The translations under genes and the position numbers were made by a program. The notes under the pieces were generated by a model, which saw only the letters and a program-made list of their open reading frames with translations, was not told the origin of the DNA and did no database searches. From positions 186,001 to 250,000 of the forward strand of contig NZ_JOEV01000018.1 in the NCBI RefSeq assembly GCF_000721105.1: 64,000 nt of DNA, read 5' to 3'. Source of the stretch: Streptomyces cellulosae (GTDB taxonomy: Bacteria; Actinomycetota; Actinomycetes; Streptomycetales; Streptomycetaceae). This document shows, piece after piece, positions 29,364 to 38,338 of this stretch (position 1 is the first letter of the stretch; each line of letters begins with the position of its first letter).

Positions 29364-29540
29364 ATGCGCAGGATCACGAATCCCAAGCACCCGAACGTCC
29401 ACCAGATCGGCACCGACGTCCTCCACGAGGGCGAGTGGCACCGGATCACGGACGTCGGCGGGAGCTATTTCACCCTCGTCCGTCTCCGCGACGGCTACGG
29501 CCGCAACGTTCGAATCAACGAGGTCAACGGGCGCCGCTAG
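29364..29540 (+). CDS. Small hypothetical protein of the element
   Basis: Fifty-eight residues, MRRITNPKHPNVHQIGTDVL, with AGAGGAGA upstream at good spacing. It contains a small beta-rich core (EGEWHRITDVGGSYFTLVRL). I recognise no family. It is the first convincing coding frame rightward of the operator. Confidence 0.55.
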   Translation: MRRITNPKHPNVHQIGTDVLHEGEWHRITDVGGSYFTLVRLRDGYGRNVRINEVNGRR

Positions 29541-29654
29541 GCGCCCTTCGCCCGCATCTGCGGGTTCCCCTTCACCAACGGCGCGCGGCCCCGGGTGGCT
29601 AGACCCGGGACCGCTGTCGGGCCGTTCCCATCCACCCAGGGAGATCACGACCCA

Positions 29655-29924
29655 ATGAACCACATCGTCACTGTTCAGGACGCTGTTACCGCGTTCGCCG
29701 ACTTCATGGAGCCGACGGACGCCGAGCTGGACGCGATCGAGCGGGAGATGCCCGTCATCCTGGCGGACGTCGACCTGTTGGACGCGCACATCGTCACCTT
29801 GGACCGCACGCCGACCGAGCTGGACGTCCGGCGTATCCGCCGGGCCCGGCGCCGGGCGCTGGCCGCGCGGGTCGCGTTGGTCAACCGCGCGAGTGGTGCA
29901 AGCCTTCCGGGCGGTGCGGCATGA
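29655..29924 (+). CDS. DUF6284-like small protein
   Basis: Eighty-nine residues, beginning MNHIVTVQDAVTAF behind AGGGAGATCACGACC. Acidic N-terminal part (MEPTDAELDAIEREMPVILADVDLLDAHI) then an Arg-rich helix (RRIRRARRRALAARVALVNRA). It resembles the small proteins called DUF6284 that accompany transfer genes in Streptomyces elements. Its stop overlaps the start of the next gene (ATGA), so they are translationally coupled. The function is unknown. Confidence 0.7.
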   Translation: MNHIVTVQDAVTAFADFMEPTDAELDAIEREMPVILADVDLLDAHIVTLDRTPTELDVRRIRRARRRALAARVALVNRASGASLPGGAA

Positions 29925-31024
29925 AGACCAGGCCGCTGACGAAGGTGCAGATCGGTGTCCTGACGGCCGCGTTCGTGCCGATGCTCGCCACGGGCGTGAT
30001 CGGCGGTATCGGCACCTACAGCAACATCGGCCACGCTTACGGCAAGGGCACCGCGCTGGGGGCGCTCGCCGCCGGCGAGGGCGCCACGGCGGTGCTGGCC
30101 CTGGTCCTGCTGGGACTGACCATGCTGGGCCAGTCCTCCCCGCGCGTGGTGCGCATCGGCCTGTGGGCGCTGCCCGCCGCCGCGTCCGCCATGGGCGCCA
30201 TGGCCGCACCCGACCCGGGCCGCACCGTCATCTACGCCCTGACCCCGATGGGCATGTCCGTCTCGGCTGAGGGCATGGCGTTCCTGGCCCGCAGGATCGT
30301 GGTGCACACCGACGGCCGCGACGCGGAAAACGAGCGACGCACCGCCGATATCGTCCAGGCGCTCGCCTACCACCGCGCACGCGCCACCCACCACCCCAGC
30401 GACCGGGTCAAGAAGTGGTCGGAGCGCAAGTCATGGCGGCTGGCCCGCAAAGTCGGGGTCGGGGACGTGGCGCTCGGATCGAGGCTGCTGGACGTCCAGC
30501 GCAACCGAGTCACAGCCGGTGCGGATGCCGCCCTCGCGTCGATGTTCGGCGGTACCGCTCCCAATTCCGCCACGGTCACGAATGCGGATAAATCTATCGA
30601 GACCGAGATGAAACGGTCTACGGCTGACCTGCCCGAATCGACCCCGGACCCGGTGGTGACGCTGACCCGGCTGACCGTGCCCGATCCGGTCGCGGTCGAC
30701 CTGGGCAAGTCGATCCCGCCGCTCAAGCCGCTCGCGCCCGTCGACCCCGCCCCCCTCGCCTCGATCGAGCCGCGCGCGGTGGCCGCCGAATCGACCCGAC
30801 CGCGCCGCGCCACGGGCCGTGTCCCGGATGCGGCGAAGCCGAGTCGACCCAAGCGCACGCCGGCCGAACTGCTCGCGGAAGCGCGCACGGTGACGGCCGA
30901 TTGGCCGGACGCGAAGGTGACCGCCGAAGGTATCCGCCGCGAGGTGCACACGTCGCCGGCGAACGCCCGGACGCTGCGGGACACGATCCTCGCCGAACGC
31001 GCGGCATCGGCTGAGGCTGCGTGA
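29921..31024 (+). CDS. DUF2637/SpdB-like membrane protein
   Basis: Protein of 367 residues with four membrane helices in the first ~130 residues (IGVLTAAFVPMLATGVIG, LGALAAGEGATAVLALVLLG, IGLWALPAAASAMGAMAA, ALTPMGMSVSAEGMAFLA). A cytoplasmic domain follows that is rich in Arg, Pro and Ala and ends in a probable DNA-binding helix-turn-helix (TAEGIRREVHTSPANARTLR). In related elements such proteins are annotated as spread or mating-pair proteins. It overlaps the neighbouring genes at both ends (ATGA/TGATG). Involvement in intramycelial plasmid spread is an inference from context. Confidence 0.75.
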   Translation: MKTRPLTKVQIGVLTAAFVPMLATGVIGGIGTYSNIGHAYGKGTALGALAAGEGATAVLALVLLGLTMLGQSSPRVVRIGLWALPAAASAMGAMAAPDPGRTVIYALTPMGMSVSAEGMAFLARRIVVHTDGRDAENERRTADIVQALAYHRARATHHPSDRVKKWSERKSWRLARKVGVGDVALGSRLLDVQRNRVTAGADAALASMFGGTAPNSATVTNADKSIETEMKRSTADLPESTPDPVVTLTRLTVPDPVAVDLGKSIPPLKPLAPVDPAPLASIEPRAVAAESTRPRRATGRVPDAAKPSRPKRTPAELLAEARTVTADWPDAKVTAEGIRREVHTSPANARTLRDTILAERAASAEAA

Positions 31025-31371
31025 TGGGGGCGCTGCCGGTGTACCGGTGGCGGCTGGCTCCGGACGGCTACGCCACCCGCCGCCAGCTCAGGGCACGTGA
31101 TCTGCGCCCCGGCGGTCAGGAGGTGGCCGCTCAGCTCGAACGGCCGCGCCGCCGCCGTCCCCCGCTGCTCGCCTACCTCTACCGCGTCGACCTGGCCAAA
31201 CCGGTCCGCCCCATGACCGAGGCCCGGCGGGCGGCACTGGCCAAGGCGAACGCCGCCCGCCGCACCTGCCCGCAGTGCCGACGCGATGCCGGATACGTCA
31301 TCCCCGCCTCACTCGGCACCTGCATGCCCTGTGCCTATCCCGAAGATTCCGACTCCATGAGGAGTGCCTGA
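31024..31371 (+). CDS. RRQRL-motif zinc-binding protein
   Basis: 115 residues with ATG overlapping the stop of the upstream gene. The N-terminal YATRRQLRARDLRPGGQ segment matches the 'RRQRL motif' group of actinobacterial element proteins. A C-terminal zinc knuckle follows: CPQC near residue 82 and CMPC near 103. It is strongly basic, so nucleic-acid binding is likely. The specific role is not known. Confidence 0.68.
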   Translation: MGALPVYRWRLAPDGYATRRQLRARDLRPGGQEVAAQLERPRRRRPPLLAYLYRVDLAKPVRPMTEARRAALAKANAARRTCPQCRRDAGYVIPASLGTCMPCAYPEDSDSMRSA

Positions 31372-31372
31372 C

Positions 31373-31540
31373 ATGGGCAAGCCCACGCCTCCCGGCGAGT
31401 GCCCGCAGTGCTGGCAGCACGCCCACGACCCCCGCATCCACCGCCGCCTTAGGCCGCGCGAGGACTGCCCGCAGTGCGTCGACCACATGCTCAACGGCCA
31501 CCCCAACCTCGTGCCCAAGAAGCCGTCGCGGTGGTGGTGA
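31373..31540 (+). CDS. Small CxxC-CxxC protein
   Basis: Fifty-five residues, MGKPTPPGECPQCWQHAHDP with a second CPQC about 22 residues later. The two knuckles would bind one zinc ion. It starts 1 bp after the preceding stop, with GGAG upstream. Homologues on Streptomyces plasmids have no known function. Confidence 0.6.
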   Translation: MGKPTPPGECPQCWQHAHDPRIHRRLRPREDCPQCVDHMLNGHPNLVPKKPSRWW

Positions 31541-31589
31541 GCATGCCGCGAAACCGCTTGACCTGCGGCGATACCGAGACGGAGACCCA

Positions 31590-32144
31590 GTGAAGATCAC
31601 CGTTGGTACGCACAAGATCCCCGGTTACGGCCCGACCCTGCGCACCACCCGGCGCATGACCGAGCAGGCCGTCCGCATCGTGAGCCGGGCCGTGCCCGGC
31701 AGCATGCCCGACCTTGAGGTCATCCTGACCAACCCGCGCGGCATGGCCGAACTCGCAGCCGCCGCCTCCGCGGAACTGGCCGGCGTCCTGGACAAGCGCA
31801 CCCGGGCAAAGGCCGAGCGGGAAGCCCTGCGCGAGGCCCGCGACGTATCCGGCCGCGCCATCCCCCGCGCCGACGGCAGTGCGCTGGTCCTGCTGAACGT
31901 CGACCAGCACCCCGGCGAGGCCGAGATGGCCGTCACCCTCGTCCACGAACTCGTGCACTGCATGCAGTTCAGCCGCAAGAACGTCGTCGAGCGGATCGTG
32001 CGCGATACCCGCGACGGCTTCCGCGTCGAGCGGCAGTCACGCCGGCAGGCCCGCGAGTACGACCGCGCCGTCGAACAGGACGAACGCGAGGCCTACGGCA
32101 AGGAGTACCTGGCCAACCAACTCGTTCCCGGCGCCGCCGCCTAA
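31590..32144 (+). CDS. Predicted zinc metallopeptidase (HELVH) of the element
   Basis: 184 residues from GTG at 31590 behind GACGGAGA. The motif LVHELVHCMQF supplies H119-E120-x-x-H123, the zincin signature, and EREAYGKEY about 55 residues later could provide the third ligand. No signal peptide or membrane segment is seen, so it would act in the cytoplasm. It sits between zinc-knuckle genes and the conjugation translocase. Possible roles (processing of a regulator or transfer protein, or anti-host) are speculative. Confidence 0.65.
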   Translation: MKITVGTHKIPGYGPTLRTTRRMTEQAVRIVSRAVPGSMPDLEVILTNPRGMAELAAAASAELAGVLDKRTRAKAEREALREARDVSGRAIPRADGSALVLLNVDQHPGEAEMAVTLVHELVHCMQFSRKNVVERIVRDTRDGFRVERQSRRQAREYDRAVEQDEREAYGKEYLANQLVPGAAA

Positions 32145-32254
32145 CCCGCGCGCGCCTGCCCCCGGGGTGGCCGTCCCCTGCCACGGCTCCAGCCACCCCG
32201 GGGCGCCTGCCTCAACTCCCGCCCCTGCTCGGGGCAGTCAGGAGAACTTCCAGC

Positions 32255-34372
32255 ATGAGTGAGAACGTCGTCCACCTCCACAAGGACCCCGAACCCCCTG
32301 CCGAGTCGGCCACCGTGACCACGCTGACCGTGGTCCCCGACCCCGCACCGGCCGCGCCCGTGCCGCTGTGGGTGCGCTCCGGGCGTGCCGTCAAGCACGC
32401 CGTCACCCACGAGGGCACCCTCGCCGCGGGCCGCGCCATCGCCCGGCACGGTCTGTACACGTTCAACGGGGGCCGGATCGTGGCCCGCCGCACCTGGGAT
32501 GGCCGTACCGGCGCCCGCTACGAGCGCATGCTCCGCGCCGCTGAGGCCGCCGGCAACTACGAGGTCGCGGAGGAGTGGGAAGAGCGGCTGCAGCGCTTCC
32601 GCGAGGCCCGCCACCGCCGCCGCATGGACCTGCTCCACTCCCCGGTCGAGGCCGCCAAGGGCGTCGCCGTCGGCACCGGCATGAGCATCGGCGTCCTCGT
32701 CGCCCTCGGAGTCGTGATGGCCCTGAACACCAAGGACATTGGGGACGTCATCACCCCGCTCCAAGCCACCATCGAGTTCATCGGCACGCTGATCCGGATC
32801 GTGCAGATGGTATGGGGCACCCTGGTCATCGTCGGCCCGCTGCTGGCCCTGCTCGCCCTGTGGTCGGTCGGCAGCAAGCAGCAGGCCGCACCCCAGTGGG
32901 CCCTGCCCGACAACATCCGCAACGGCGAGGGCGAACCGATCACCCCGTCCATCGTCGTCAAGGCCCTGCGCGACCTGGGCATCCCCGCGATGCGCAACGC
33001 CATCAAGGAGATGGGCGACGCCGGCGCCTCGATGCTGTCCCCGATCAAGATTGCCGGGTGCGGTGTCGAGGTCGACGTCACCCTTCCCTCGGGAGTGTCG
33101 ACGAACGAGGTGCAGAACCGGCGCCGCAAGCTCGCCGAAAACCTCACCCGGCACGAGCACGAGGTGTTCATCACCATCCCCGAGGCGGCCCGCACGGTCC
33201 GGCTGTGGATCGCCGATTCCGGCGCCCTGGACGAGCCGATCGGCCCGTCCCCGCTGGTCACCGACGACACGATGACCGCCGACTACGCCAAGGGCCGCGC
33301 CCCGTGGGGTCAGGACCTGCGCGGGGACGCGGCCGGCTTGAGCGTGTATCAGCGCCATCTGCTCATCACTGGCCTGTCCAACCAGGGCAAGACCGCCGCC
33401 CTGCGCGCCCTCGCCCTGTGGCTCGCGCTGGACCGGTCGGTCGAGTTCTGGCTGGGCGACCTCAAGGGCGTGGGTGACTGGGCCATGTTCGACGGCCTGG
33501 CCACCCGGCTGATCCAGGGGCCGACCGATGACCACGTCATCCAGGTCACCGAGATGGTCGAGGACGCGGTGGAGGAGATGAACCGCCGCATCCAGGCACC
33601 GCCCGGCACTACCTTTCCCGCACTGATCGTGATCGTGGATGAGGCGCAGGTCGCGTTCATGTGCCCGGTCAAGGACGAGGACAAGCGGCCCTATGGCGGC
33701 TCGTCCTCCACCTCCCGGTACTTCATGGCCGCCCGCAAAATCCACAACCAGGGGCGGGCCGTGAACGTGCTGCTGTGGCAGGGCACGCAGGACCCCACCG
33801 ACCAGAACCTTCCCAAGCTCGTGCGCGAGGGCGCCCACACCCGGGCCTCGCTCGCGCTGGGCACCGAATCGCAGGCCCGCATGGCGCTGGGGGACAAGGC
33901 CGTCGACGGCGGCGCGGCCCCCAACCTGCTGCGCCCGGGTCTGGATCAGGGAACCCTGGTCGTCGCCTCGGACGGCATCGAGATCCCCAAGGGCCAGTCG
34001 TCCCTGACGGTGCGCACGCACTACATCAGCACCGATGACGCGAAGGTGATCGCCGCCCGTGCCAAGGCCCTGCGCGACGGCGTCACCACCCTGCACGTCA
34101 TCGAGCGCGGGGAAGACCGTGACCCGCTCGCCGACATCGCGTCCGTGGTCGGCGACGCCACCCGCGTGCGGACGCAGGACGTCCTCAAGCGGCTCGCGAT
34201 GCTCAACGAGGACGCCTACGGCAAGTGGTCCTTCCTCGACCTCAAGCGCGTCCTGGACGGCACCGGAGCTGAGCCGTACAAGTCCGAAGGCGTCATGGTC
34301 ATCGGCCGCGACCGCCTCACCCGCGCCCTCGCCAACCGCGACGGAGACGGTTCCGCTTCCGCGTCCGGATGA
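32255..34372 (+). CDS. traB: FtsK/SpoIIIE-type DNA translocase, conjugation protein TraB
   Basis: 705-residue conjugative DNA pump. Two membrane segments lie near residues 140-157 and 178-205. The motor domain has a Walker A motif GLSNQGKT (about 371-380) and a Walker B motif LIVIVDEAQ (about 457-465). The C-terminal ~90 residues probably form the winged helix that reads short repeats on DNA. In Streptomyces a single TraB moves double-stranded DNA between mycelia without nicking. The start MSENVVHLHKDPE is 110 bp after the metallopeptidase gene. The repeat cluster at 38.3-38.5 kb is a candidate recognition site. Confidence 0.92.
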   Translation: MSENVVHLHKDPEPPAESATVTTLTVVPDPAPAAPVPLWVRSGRAVKHAVTHEGTLAAGRAIARHGLYTFNGGRIVARRTWDGRTGARYERMLRAAEAAGNYEVAEEWEERLQRFREARHRRRMDLLHSPVEAAKGVAVGTGMSIGVLVALGVVMALNTKDIGDVITPLQATIEFIGTLIRIVQMVWGTLVIVGPLLALLALWSVGSKQQAAPQWALPDNIRNGEGEPITPSIVVKALRDLGIPAMRNAIKEMGDAGASMLSPIKIAGCGVEVDVTLPSGVSTNEVQNRRRKLAENLTRHEHEVFITIPEAARTVRLWIADSGALDEPIGPSPLVTDDTMTADYAKGRAPWGQDLRGDAAGLSVYQRHLLITGLSNQGKTAALRALALWLALDRSVEFWLGDLKGVGDWAMFDGLATRLIQGPTDDHVIQVTEMVEDAVEEMNRRIQAPPGTTFPALIVIVDEAQVAFMCPVKDEDKRPYGGSSSTSRYFMAARKIHNQGRAVNVLLWQGTQDPTDQNLPKLVREGAHTRASLALGTESQARMALGDKAVDGGAAPNLLRPGLDQGTLVVASDGIEIPKGQSSLTVRTHYISTDDAKVIAARAKALRDGVTTLHVIERGEDRDPLADIASVVGDATRVRTQDVLKRLAMLNEDAYGKWSFLDLKRVLDGTGAEPYKSEGVMVIGRDRLTRALANRDGDGSASASG

Positions 34373-34576
34373 CAGGGAGGCGACCCCCGACGGGTCGGGG
34401 AGGCGGGGAGAACTCCCTGACCCCCTCCCTGACCCGCCTCCCCGGACTTGACCTGCACAGATGATCCATCAGGGAGGCAGGGAGGGGCGCAGGTCAGCAC
34501 CCCTGAAACCCCCTCCACAACGCCCCCGGAAGGGGGTGTCCCCGCCTCCCCGACCAACCGCCGGAAGGGATTCCGC

Positions 34577-35041
34577 ATGCACCCCGACCACGACCGTCAC
34601 GCGCCCGCCGAACGGGCCGTGGAAGTCCACCACCCCACCCCCATCACCCCCGCCGTCGCCGCGCCGGCACCGATGGTCGCCGCCCAGCCGGGGCACGTCC
34701 CGGCGATCGCGAGCATCGTCCTGCCCGACGGCCGCGTCGTAACCGGCTACGCCATCGACCACGCCCGCCCGGAACCCGTGACCGCCAAGCCGCCCGTCTC
34801 CCGGACGGCGGTGAACGTCGCCCTCGGGGGCGTCGGGTTCCTCGCGGTGTGCGGCGGACTGATCCTGCTCACCTCGTTCATCGCCGCCCTCACCGCGTTC
34901 ATCACCCAACTGATCACCCTCGCCGCCGTCATCTTCGGCGGATGGATCGCCGTGCAGATCTTCAGCGCGAGCGGCCACCGGGGCGGCACCACCGTGAACA
35001 TCCGCAAGGCTGTGATCAAGCGCAACCACTTCCACGGCTAG
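34577..35041 (+). CDS. Spd-like small membrane protein
   Basis: 154 residues from ATG at 34577 behind GGAAGGG; the open frame begins 43 codons earlier, without a ribosome site. A Pro/His-rich N-terminal half is followed by two adjacent membrane helices (VALGGVGFLAVCGGLILLT, ITLAAVIFGGWIAVQIF) and a short basic tail ending NHFHG. Small two-helix proteins directly after traB are usual spread (Spd) proteins in Streptomyces plasmids. The assignment rests on topology and position. Confidence 0.68.
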   Translation: MHPDHDRHAPAERAVEVHHPTPITPAVAAPAPMVAAQPGHVPAIASIVLPDGRVVTGYAIDHARPEPVTAKPPVSRTAVNVALGGVGFLAVCGGLILLTSFIAALTAFITQLITLAAVIFGGWIAVQIFSASGHRGGTTVNIRKAVIKRNHFHG

Positions 35042-35130
35042 CTACGCCAAGGGCGGCCCCCGCATCTCGCCAAAGAACCGGGGCCGCCCTTGTCCACCTG
35101 TCCTCAACAGACCTGTGGAGGTCTCCCAGC

Positions 35131-35865
35131 ATGACGCAACCCGCCACCTTCCGGCGAGTGCGCGGCCACCGGCCGCGCCTGCTGGACCTGTTCTCCTGCG
35201 CCGGCGGTGCCGGTACCGGTTACCGTCGGGCCGGCTTCACCGTGGACGGCTGCGACGTCGCCGACCGGCCCAACTACCCCTTCCCGTACCACCGGGGTGA
35301 CGCGCTCGCCTACCTCGCCCACCTGATCGCCTCGGGCGAGATCCGCCGGTACGCGTTCGTCCACGCCTCCCCGCCCTGCCAGCACGGTTGCGCGTTGACC
35401 GTGGGCACGAACCGGTCACAGGGGTGGGGCCGCGACCATGTCGACCTCGTGGCGCCCACGCGTGAGTTGCTGGACGCCACCGGCCTGCCCTACGTCATCG
35501 AACAGCCCAACGGCCGCGCGGAGATCCGCAAAGACCTCACCCTGTGCGGTGAGATGTTCGGTCTCGGGGTGATCCGGCACCGCAACTTCGAGTTGGGCGG
35601 TTGGAGTACTGACCAGCCGGCGCACATCCCTCACCGGGGTCGCGTACGCGGCTACCGCCACGGCCGGTACTTCGACGGCCCCTACGTCGCCGCGTACGGC
35701 AACGGCGGGGGCAAGCCGTCCGTCCCTGAGCTGCAAGCGGCGATGGGCATCGACTGGACCGACGTGCGCGAGGAACTCACCGAAGCCATCCCCCCGGCCT
35801 ACAGCGAGTACATCGGACGGGCCTACCTGGCCACCCTCGCCCCCACGCTGGAGGTGGCCGCGTGA
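35131..35865 (+). CDS. DNA cytosine-C5 methyltransferase, short form
   Basis: 244-residue protein with motif I LLDLFSCAGGAGTGYRRAGF, the catalytic motif ASPPCQ (C83) and a motif VI variant in which EQPNG replaces the usual ENV. It is much shorter than typical C5 methyltransferases (about 330-400) and has little room for a target-recognition domain. No restriction enzyme gene is adjacent, so it is a solitary methylase. It may protect the element or control replication. Its stop overlaps the GTG of the prim-pol gene, so the two are coupled. Confidence 0.82.
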   Translation: MTQPATFRRVRGHRPRLLDLFSCAGGAGTGYRRAGFTVDGCDVADRPNYPFPYHRGDALAYLAHLIASGEIRRYAFVHASPPCQHGCALTVGTNRSQGWGRDHVDLVAPTRELLDATGLPYVIEQPNGRAEIRKDLTLCGEMFGLGVIRHRNFELGGWSTDQPAHIPHRGRVRGYRHGRYFDGPYVAAYGNGGGKPSVPELQAAMGIDWTDVREELTEAIPPAYSEYIGRAYLATLAPTLEVAA

Positions 35866-36710
35866 GTACCCTGCCCGAACCCCAGCGGACCGCGCTGACG
35901 CTGGCCGCCACCGGTGTGCCGGTGCTGCCCCTGCGCGCCGGGAAGGCGCCGTTCGGCAACTGCCACCGCTGCGCGAACAACGCGTGCGGCGGCCGGCCGA
36001 ACATGAAGACCGCCGGGCCGTGCCGGTGCCCCGGCGTCTGCCACGCCTGGGCCGCCGCCACCACCGACCCGGCCGTCCTCACCTCCCCGGCATGGACGGC
36101 CGCATGGCGGCGGGCCGTCTGCGTCGCCTACCACCCCGGCGCCGCCGGGCTGACCGTGGTCGACCTGGACGACGCGGCGGCCGTCGACTGGGCACGCGCC
36201 ACCCTGCCCGCCACACGGACCGTGAAGACGACGCGCGGTGAGCACTGGATCTACCGGGGCGCCATGACGTCACACAACAACGTGCGTCCCGGCGTCGACC
36301 TCAAGTCGACCATGTCCTACGCCCGCTACCTCGGCCCCGGCACCGGCACCATGACCGACCTGCCGGCGGCGGTGCGTGCGCTGGCCGTGAAGGAACCGCC
36401 CACCGTCCGGCCGGCGCTCCGTTCCGTCTCCGTGCCCGCCCGGTCCGGCGGCGGGCACTGCCCCCACCGCACGCCCGCATTCCTGGAACGGGGCATCGCC
36501 ATGGCGGAGCAGCGCATAACGGAAGCCCGCAGCGCGGTCCACGCGTCCGTGTACCGGACGTTCCTGGCGGTGCTGTCGACGCACGGCCGGTGCGGCTGCC
36601 TCACCGACACCCACATCAGCAGGCTGTTCACCGCCGCGCAGGCCAAGGGCGAAACCCTGCGGCACTGCACCGACGCGTGGACCAACGCCCGCACCACGTT
36701 GGGACTGTGA
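35862..36710 (+). CDS. Bifunctional DNA primase/polymerase (prim-pol) domain protein
   Basis: 282 residues from GTG overlapping the methyltransferase stop. The N-terminal half is an archaeo-eukaryotic prim-pol domain: GVPVLPLRAGKAPFG, then LTVVDLDD with the metal-binding Asp pair, then TTRGEHWIYRG. An insert with several Cys (NCHRCANNACGG, CRCPGVCHAW) probably binds zinc. It is the likely replication initiator of the element, as in SLP1-type AICEs, working with the downstream ATPase (2 bp gap). Confidence 0.85.
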   Translation: MSTLPEPQRTALTLAATGVPVLPLRAGKAPFGNCHRCANNACGGRPNMKTAGPCRCPGVCHAWAAATTDPAVLTSPAWTAAWRRAVCVAYHPGAAGLTVVDLDDAAAVDWARATLPATRTVKTTRGEHWIYRGAMTSHNNVRPGVDLKSTMSYARYLGPGTGTMTDLPAAVRALAVKEPPTVRPALRSVSVPARSGGGHCPHRTPAFLERGIAMAEQRITEARSAVHASVYRTFLAVLSTHGRCGCLTDTHISRLFTAAQAKGETLRHCTDAWTNARTTLGL

Positions 36711-36712
36711 CC

Positions 36713-38157
36713 ATGTCCGACGACGAGAAGAACCCCGCACGCCAGGTCATCACCGACTACGCACAGAGCCACTTCCGGTACTTCCGCACCGCAGACGGCA
36801 CCGTGTACGCGCAGAAGACCGGCCACCCCGTGGCCCGCCCGATCCGCTCCCAGGGAACGACGGGAAGCCACCGGCAGGAACTCATGGTCGGCCTCTTCCG
36901 CGACGGCGTGGGCGTCTTCAACGGCACCGCGCTGAAAGAGGCGCTGGACCTGATCGAGGCCCTCGCCCTGACCGAGGACGTGCAGCCCGTCCACATCCGC
37001 GTCGCCCCCGGATTCGACGGGGCCACGTGGCTGGACCTCGGGCGCAGCGACGGGCAGTCCGTCCGCATCCATCCCACCGGCTGGGACATCCTCACCCCGA
37101 ACCCGCGTGAGGTGTGCTGGCGGCGCACCCAACTCACCGGGGAACTGCCCCTGCCGGTCAAAGACACCAACGGCAAGGGCATCGATCTCCTGATGCGGCT
37201 GTGCAACTTCGCCAACGCCGAGACCGAGTGCCTGGCCATCGCCTGGCTGATCGGCTGTCTCGGTCCGTCCGTGCCCGTCCCGGCCCCGTTCCTCACCGGC
37301 CCCCAGGGGGCGGGCAAGTCCACCGGTGGGCGGATGCTCGTACGGATCATTGAGGGCATGAGCGGGGACCTGCGCCGGGCCCCGAAGGATGAGGAGAACC
37401 TGATCGCGGCGGTAGCGGCCGGCTGGGTCACCGCCCTGGACAACCTCTCGCACATGACCCCGGACCTGTCCGACGCGATGTGCTGCATCGTCACCGGCGC
37501 GGAGAACGTCAAACGCGCCCTGTTCACAGACGGGGACGTCGTCCGCATCGGCTACCGCCGCCCCCTGCTCCTGACCGGCATCGACGTCGGCGTGATCCGG
37601 CCCGACCTCGCCGAACGGCTCCTGCCGCCGAGGCGGAACTGTGGTCCGACTTCGCAGAGGTGCTGCCCGTCATCCTCGGATCGCTCCTGGACCTCACCGT
37701 GCAGGTGCGGGCGGCTGAGGCGGACATCCCGACCGACCTGCGCATGGCCGACTTCGCCCACCTGTGCGCGCAGCTCGACGCCGCAACCGGTCTCGGGGCG
37801 CTTGCCGCCTACCGGGCCAGCCTGGACGACCTCAACGACGACGTCATCGAGGGCGACCTGTTGGCGCAGACCGTGCTCAAGCACGCCGCCGGCATCGCGC
37901 CGGGGGCGGAAGAACGGATGACGTCTGCCGAGTGGCTGTACGCCCTCACGGGCCTCTACAGCGGCGAGGAGTGCCGCCCCCTTCCAAAAGGCTGGCCGAC
38001 TACCGGCAAGGTGCTCTCAGACCGTCTCAAGCGCCTTCAGCCCACCCTCGCCGCCCGTGGCGTCCTCATTGACTGGGGACGCACTAAGACGTCCCGGTAC
38101 ATCGAGATCGCGCGCCCCGCCGCACCACCGCCGCCCGAGCAGGAAGCCGCCTTCTGA
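36713..38157 (+). pseudogene. Replication ATPase/helicase-like gene, frameshifted
   Basis: Start MSDDEKNPARQVITDYAQ at 36713. A P-loop LTGPQGAGKSTGG (about residues 194-206) and ALDNLSHMTPDLSDAMCC follow in frame 1 up to PDLAERLLPP. The homologous continuation AEAELWSDFAEVLPVILGSL through to PPPEQEAAF (stop 38157) is in frame 3. The join is near 37625-37632, where frame 1 goes on into nonsense. A small deletion, not just one base, is suggested, because the usual arginine-rich linker is missing. It would normally act with the prim-pol protein in replication. A sequencing error cannot be excluded. Confidence 0.8.
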
Positions 38158-38180
38158 CCGCCCGGCACCCGGCCGGCCGG

Positions 38181-38225
38181 AACAAGCAAGAGGAGCACCC
38201 GGCGACGCGTGCTCCTCTTGCTGTT
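38181..38225 (+). terminator. Hairpin terminator after the replication genes
   Basis: A 13-bp perfect core (38186-38198 with 38209-38221, GCAAGAGGAGCAC/GTGCTCCTCTTGC) extended by further pairs around a one-base bulge, 24 bp after the stop codon. Confidence 0.75.
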
Positions 38226-38338
38226 CGGCGGCGGCGCCGCCCTGCGAAGGTCGCGCCGCGCAGCGGCTCCTTCTTCACGCTCTGAGCCGCGCACCACAAC
38301 AGACACCACCCCCTCTTTGTCCCAAGTAGGAAGACGCT

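Noticed and set aside
37620..37640. Programmed frameshift in the ATPase gene
   Set aside because: No slippery heptamer or downstream structure stands out, and a linker seems deleted, which fits a mutation.
37480..38157. Separate gene starting at 37480 downstream of the ATPase
   Set aside because: Residues before AEAELW are nonsense; the part after is the C-terminal half of the ATPase, so a frameshift is the better explanation.
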